From positions 1 to 7,592 of the forward strand of contig WRJU01000160.1 in the NCBI GenBank assembly GCA_009778425.1: 7,592 bases of DNA. The letters run 5' to 3'. Every line of letters starts with the position of its first letter. Within the stretch, counting starts at the first letter, position 1. The position numbers were made by a program, and so were the translations under genes. Source of the DNA: Pseudomonadota bacterium. Its GTDB lineage: Bacteria > Pseudomonadota > Gammaproteobacteria > Burkholderiales > Rhodocyclaceae. Shown here in pieces: positions 5,578-7,592 of the stretch. The notes under the pieces are model-generated. The model was given only the letters and a program-made list of their open reading frames with translations. It ran no database searches and had not been told where the DNA came from.

Positions 5578-5602
5578 GGGCTTCTCCTACAGGTGAGTCA
5601 TC

Positions 5603-5628
5603 AAAACGACACGGCTTGTCGCCGCGTC
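5603..5628 (-). terminator. Rho-independent terminator-like hairpin, minus strand
   Basis: On the minus strand, GACGCGGC and GCCGTGTC form an 8-bp stem (one G-U) around GACAA, followed by GTTTTGA. This is the layout of an intrinsic terminator with a short U-run. It lies about 265 bp beyond the tsaC stop and just before the mini-ORF and paralogue B, so it would separate purK-tsaC transcription from the B/A genes. No other terminator is visible after tsaC. Confidence 0.55.
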
Positions 5629-5718
5629 AGACAACAGAGGCGCTTACCGGGGTTGGCCTTGTGTTCGCCTAGACGACCCACATAGGCGTTATCGGCAGCA
5701 CCGTCTGTAACCTTTAAT
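5629..5718. other. Unassigned stretch between the hairpin and the operon ghost
   Basis: On the minus strand a frame through here reads GAADNAYVGRLGEHKANPG and closes at TGA inside the hairpin region. It has no start codon outside the operon-ghost sequence and matches no family I recognise. It may be the tail of a lost gene. Nothing is supported on the plus strand. Confidence 0.3.
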
Positions 5719-5767
5719 AGATGCGAACCGCCGCCATACACGGCACTTGACACGCGCAAGGGGGAAA

Positions 5768-5857
5768 ACATCCTGACCGGAAACGACACACAACGCGGCT
5801 GGATATGGAGCAAACTCGCGCCCAGGCAAACGCGGGAAGGGGCGAGTCATTTGCGGT
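5768..5857 (+). repeat. Direct repeat, copy 2: channel 3' end
   Basis: Ninety bases, 89 identical to 2449-2538. The single difference is silent in the channel frame. It lies 37 bp before the tsaC stop on the opposite strand, so this copy, not copy 1, abuts the neighbouring purK-tsaC operon. Confidence 0.95.
5832..5857 (+). repeat. 26-bp repeat R, copy 3
   Basis: Identical to 2513-2538 and 3545-3570, at the end of the operon ghost and again directly followed by a stop codon (TGA) in the channel frame. Confidence 0.93.
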
Positions 5858-5894
5858 GACTTGGTTTCTTGGACTATCCAGGCAAAATCACTTC

Positions 5895-6917
5895 CTATTC
5901 GCCAGCGCCAGAACCCGCACATGCACGCCTGAGACGGTCGCCAATGGCTTGCCAAGCTAAACCGCCTGGAACTTCTTCAACAAGAATGACATCCGCGCCC
6001 AAGGCATCCAACGCGCGCAAATTGGCGTAAAGCTCGCGCGCATAGGCAGCAGGTTCAGGCACAGCAGTTTGCCAGTGGCAAACGAGGCTGGCATCGCGTA
6101 GCGCACAAGCACTATGAGCGAGTACCGCAACCCGCCGCCCTACGCGAACAAGGCGCATGACCTCCTCGGACAACGCGCCGGATTCCACCTGCCGCAGTGG
6201 CGTAAGCGGCGCGTAATGCGCGTCCAGCGACCCGGAAACACGCGGCATTTCATGCGTCTCATGACCCATCCCTGCCCTGCCACGCACACATGGCAAAACG
6301 CCGGTTGTGTGGGCAATGTCATCGGGGCTGATTGCGCCGGGGCGCAGGATTTCGGGCATGCCGCGCGAAAAATCGACAATCGTGGATTCAATGCCCACCG
6401 TGCAAGCCCCGCCGTCAAGAACCATTGAAACCTTATTGCCCAACTCTTCCCGCACATGCGCCGCTGTCGTGGGGCTGACGCGCCCGAAGCGGTTGGCGGA
6501 CGGCGCGGCAATCCCGGCGGCTCCGGGCGCGCGCGCTGCCGCAAAAGCATCAAGCAATTCCAGCGTGAGCGGATGCGCGGGAACGCGCAAACCCACCGTA
6601 TCCTGCCCGCCGGTCACGGCCAGGGGAACCCAGGGCTGTTTCTTCAGAATCAAGGTTAGCGGGCCGGGCCAGAACGCGGCGGCCAAATCCCACGCGCCCT
6701 GCGGAATGCCTTCCGCCCATTGCGCGAGAGAGGCCGCATCGGCAAGGTGCACGATCAGCGGATGGTCGGCGGGTCGGCCCTTGGCGGTGAAAATCCTGGC
6801 GACGGCTTCCGGATTGGCAGCATCCGCCCCAAGACCGTAAACGGTTTCGGTTGGCAGCGCCACAAGCTCGCCAGCCAGCAAATGCACAACGGCTTTTTTG
6901 ATGATCGGAGAAGCCAT
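5895..6917 (-). CDS. tsaC: L-threonylcarbamoyladenylate synthase, Sua5 type
   Basis: This 340-residue cytoplasmic enzyme makes threonylcarbamoyl-AMP from threonine, bicarbonate and ATP, the first step of the t6A37 modification of ANN-decoding tRNAs. The YrdC domain covers about residues 5-195, with PTETVYGLG (22-30), KGRPADHPL (46-54), WPGPLTLIL (83-91), VGLRVP (108-113), PSAN (139-142) and DGGACTVGIESTIVD (168-182), all expected substrate-site motifs. The linker HYAP (234-237) and a C-terminal Sua5 domain ending in LGADVILVEEVP and DRLRRAC identify the long Sua5 form over short TsaC. ATG 6917 is chosen: it overlaps the purK stop as TGATG, pointing to translational coupling. A TTG one codon earlier is less likely. 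The downstream end lies close to the operon ghost. The gene looks intact. Confidence 0.93.
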   Translation of the reverse strand: MASPIIKKAVVHLLAGELVALPTETVYGLGADAANPEAVARIFTAKGRPADHPLIVHLADAASLAQWAEGIPQGAWDLAAAFWPGPLTLILKKQPWVPLAVTGGQDTVGLRVPAHPLTLELLDAFAAARAPGAAGIAAPSANRFGRVSPTTAAHVREELGNKVSMVLDGGACTVGIESTIVDFSRGMPEILRPGAISPDDIAHTTGVLPCVRGRAGMGHETHEMPRVSGSLDAHYAPLTPLRQVESGALSEEVMRLVRVGRRVAVLAHSACALRDASLVCHWQTAVPEPAAYARELYANLRALDALGADVILVEEVPGGLAWQAIGDRLRRACAGSGAGE

Positions 6918-7592
6918 CAACCGATACCCATCTCCCGCCGCGCAGCCAGCGCCGTATCCAGCGCCTCATCCAGCCTGTCGCCGACAACGGTGAAATGCCC
7001 CATCTTGCGACCGGGGCGAGCCAGACGTTTTCCGTAAAGATGCAGTTTCAGATTCGGGACGGCGTAAAGCGTATTCCAGTCCGGTTCACGGGCTTCGCCC
7101 ACCGCGTTGAACCAGCAATCACCGAGCAGGTTGACCATCACCGAAACGGAATGCGCGCGCGGGTCGTGCAAAGGCAGGCCGCACAGCGCGCGCACCTGCT
7201 GCTCATACTGGCTCGCCGTACAGGCATCCAGCGTGTAATGCCCGCTGTTGTGCGGGCGCGGAGCCATTTCATTGACGAAAACCCGGCCTCCGCTCACGAA
7301 AAACTCCACCGCCAGCACCCCTACATAACCGAGCTTTGCCGCAATTCGCCCCGCGATGTCCCGCGCCTCATCGGCCAGCGCCGCCGCCACTCTGGCCGGG
7401 GCGATGGAAACATCCAGGATTCCGCGCGTATGCTGATTCTCCGCCACAGGAAAACACCGCGTCTGCCCCTGCGCGTCACGCGCAAGCACCACGGACACTT
7501 CGCAGTCGAGCACGAGCCTTTTTTCCAGCACCGCTGCTTCGCCCCGAAAAGTCCGATACGCCGCCAGCGCAGCCTCACGGCTCTCCACCACC
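6917..7592 (-). CDS. purK: N5-carboxyaminoimidazole ribonucleotide synthase, C-terminal part (runs off right edge)
   Basis: The frame is open from the window edge to TGA at 6919-6917 and gives the last 225 residues of PurK, roughly 60 percent of the family's usual 370-390. PurK uses ATP and bicarbonate to carboxylate aminoimidazole ribonucleotide in purine synthesis, feeding the PurE mutase. ATP-grasp features are visible: LEKRLVLDCEVSVVLARD, FPVAENQHTRGIL, LGYVGVLAVEFF, and the metal/ATP loop VNEMAPRPHNSGH. The C-terminal domain has LHLYGKRLARPGRKMGHFTV, as in E. coli PurK. A GTG at 7591 is an internal codon, not the start; the true start lies outside the window. It is followed by tsaC with a one-base overlap, an order I associate with betaproteobacterial purE-purK clusters. 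Confidence 0.93.
   Translation of the reverse strand, partial: VVESREAALAAYRTFRGEAAVLEKRLVLDCEVSVVLARDAQGQTRCFPVAENQHTRGILDVSIAPARVAAALADEARDIAGRIAAKLGYVGVLAVEFFVSGGRVFVNEMAPRPHNSGHYTLDACTASQYEQQVRALCGLPLHDPRAHSVSVMVNLLGDCWFNAVGEAREPDWNTLYAVPNLKLHLYGKRLARPGRKMGHFTVVGDRLDEALDTALAARREMGIG

Larger units (their letters stand above)
5719..5859 (+). pseudogene. Ghost copy of the DUF6394/channel operon: 5' leader fused to channel 3' end
   Basis: Bases 5719-5737 equal 330-348 exactly, and 5752-5768 match 370-386 at 16 of 17 positions, up to and including the GGGGGAAAA ribosome-binding region. At 5768/5769 the sequence jumps to position 2449-2450 of the channel gene and continues to its stop (TGA instead of TAA). 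The DUF6394 gene and all but the last 28 channel codons are missing. The simplest reading is a tandem duplication of the operon followed by an internal deletion. No ATG remains after the ribosome-binding site; a CTG at 5773 is in the channel frame, so translation is unlikely. Confidence 0.8.

Noticed and set aside
5601..5718. Riboswitch or small RNA upstream of paralogue B
   Set aside because: Compared from memory with glycine, TPP, cobalamin, c-di-GMP, SAH, fluoride and guanidine riboswitch cores; none matched. Only the terminator-like hairpin is supported.
5629..5718. tmRNA or tRNA fragment on the minus strand, suggested by GCTGCCGATAACGCC
   Set aside because: No CCA end, acceptor stem or ALAA-type tag ending could be found.
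2541..5767. Site-specific integrative element inserted in the 3' end of the channel gene, with repeat copies as attachment sites
   Set aside because: No integrase or recombinase gene is present, and the right repeat is preceded by operon leader sequence, which an attachment-site duplication does not explain. Kept only as a weaker alternative.
6114..6840. Plus-strand open frames opposite tsaC
   Set aside because: They are antisense to conserved Sua5 motifs and have no recognisable protein features.

Overview
The window looks like a chromosomal piece of a GC-rich proteobacterium, most likely a betaproteobacterium. That placement is inference. It rests on the purK to Sua5-type tsaC order, the pairing of a DUF6394-type membrane protein with a two-RCK potassium channel, and GC-rich codon use in these genes. 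No rRNA, tRNA or CRISPR array was seen.

Left flank (1-2540). The 5' end of mtnA (methionine salvage) leaves the window on the minus strand. Divergent from it, a plus-strand pair encodes a 128-residue four-helix membrane protein of the DUF6394 type and a 586-residue potassium channel. The channel has a TTIGFGE selectivity filter and two nucleotide-binding RCK domains. The two genes are 5 bp apart and probably form an operon behind a perfect TATAAT box.

Middle (2541-5894). This is an accessory patch, in part clearly poorer in GC (one 60-base line in it counts 20 G+C, against 46 in a line of the channel gene). It holds, from left to right: a 17-bp perfect hairpin; a DinJ/YafQ-type toxin-antitoxin pair on the minus strand, with a near-perfect 25-bp palindrome over its promoter; a scrap of an IS110-family transposase; two tandem paralogous genes of unknown function on the minus strand; a 19-codon mini-ORF and a terminator-like hairpin; and a ghost of the left-flank operon, made of its 5' leader joined directly to the last 28 codons of the channel gene. 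A 26-bp sequence that forms the channel's last codons occurs three times here, always in the same reading phase. A second short repeat brackets the toxin-antitoxin pair.

Right flank (5895-7592). A minus-strand purK-tsaC operon (purine synthesis and tRNA t6A synthesis) whose genes overlap by one base at TGATG. purK runs off the right edge.

Reading: the housekeeping flanks are ordinary. The middle looks like a duplication and insertion hot spot downstream of the channel operon, where a second operon copy was mostly deleted while a toxin-antitoxin pair, transposase debris and a duplicated unknown gene accumulated. The tandem unknown genes are the best candidates for undescribed biology.
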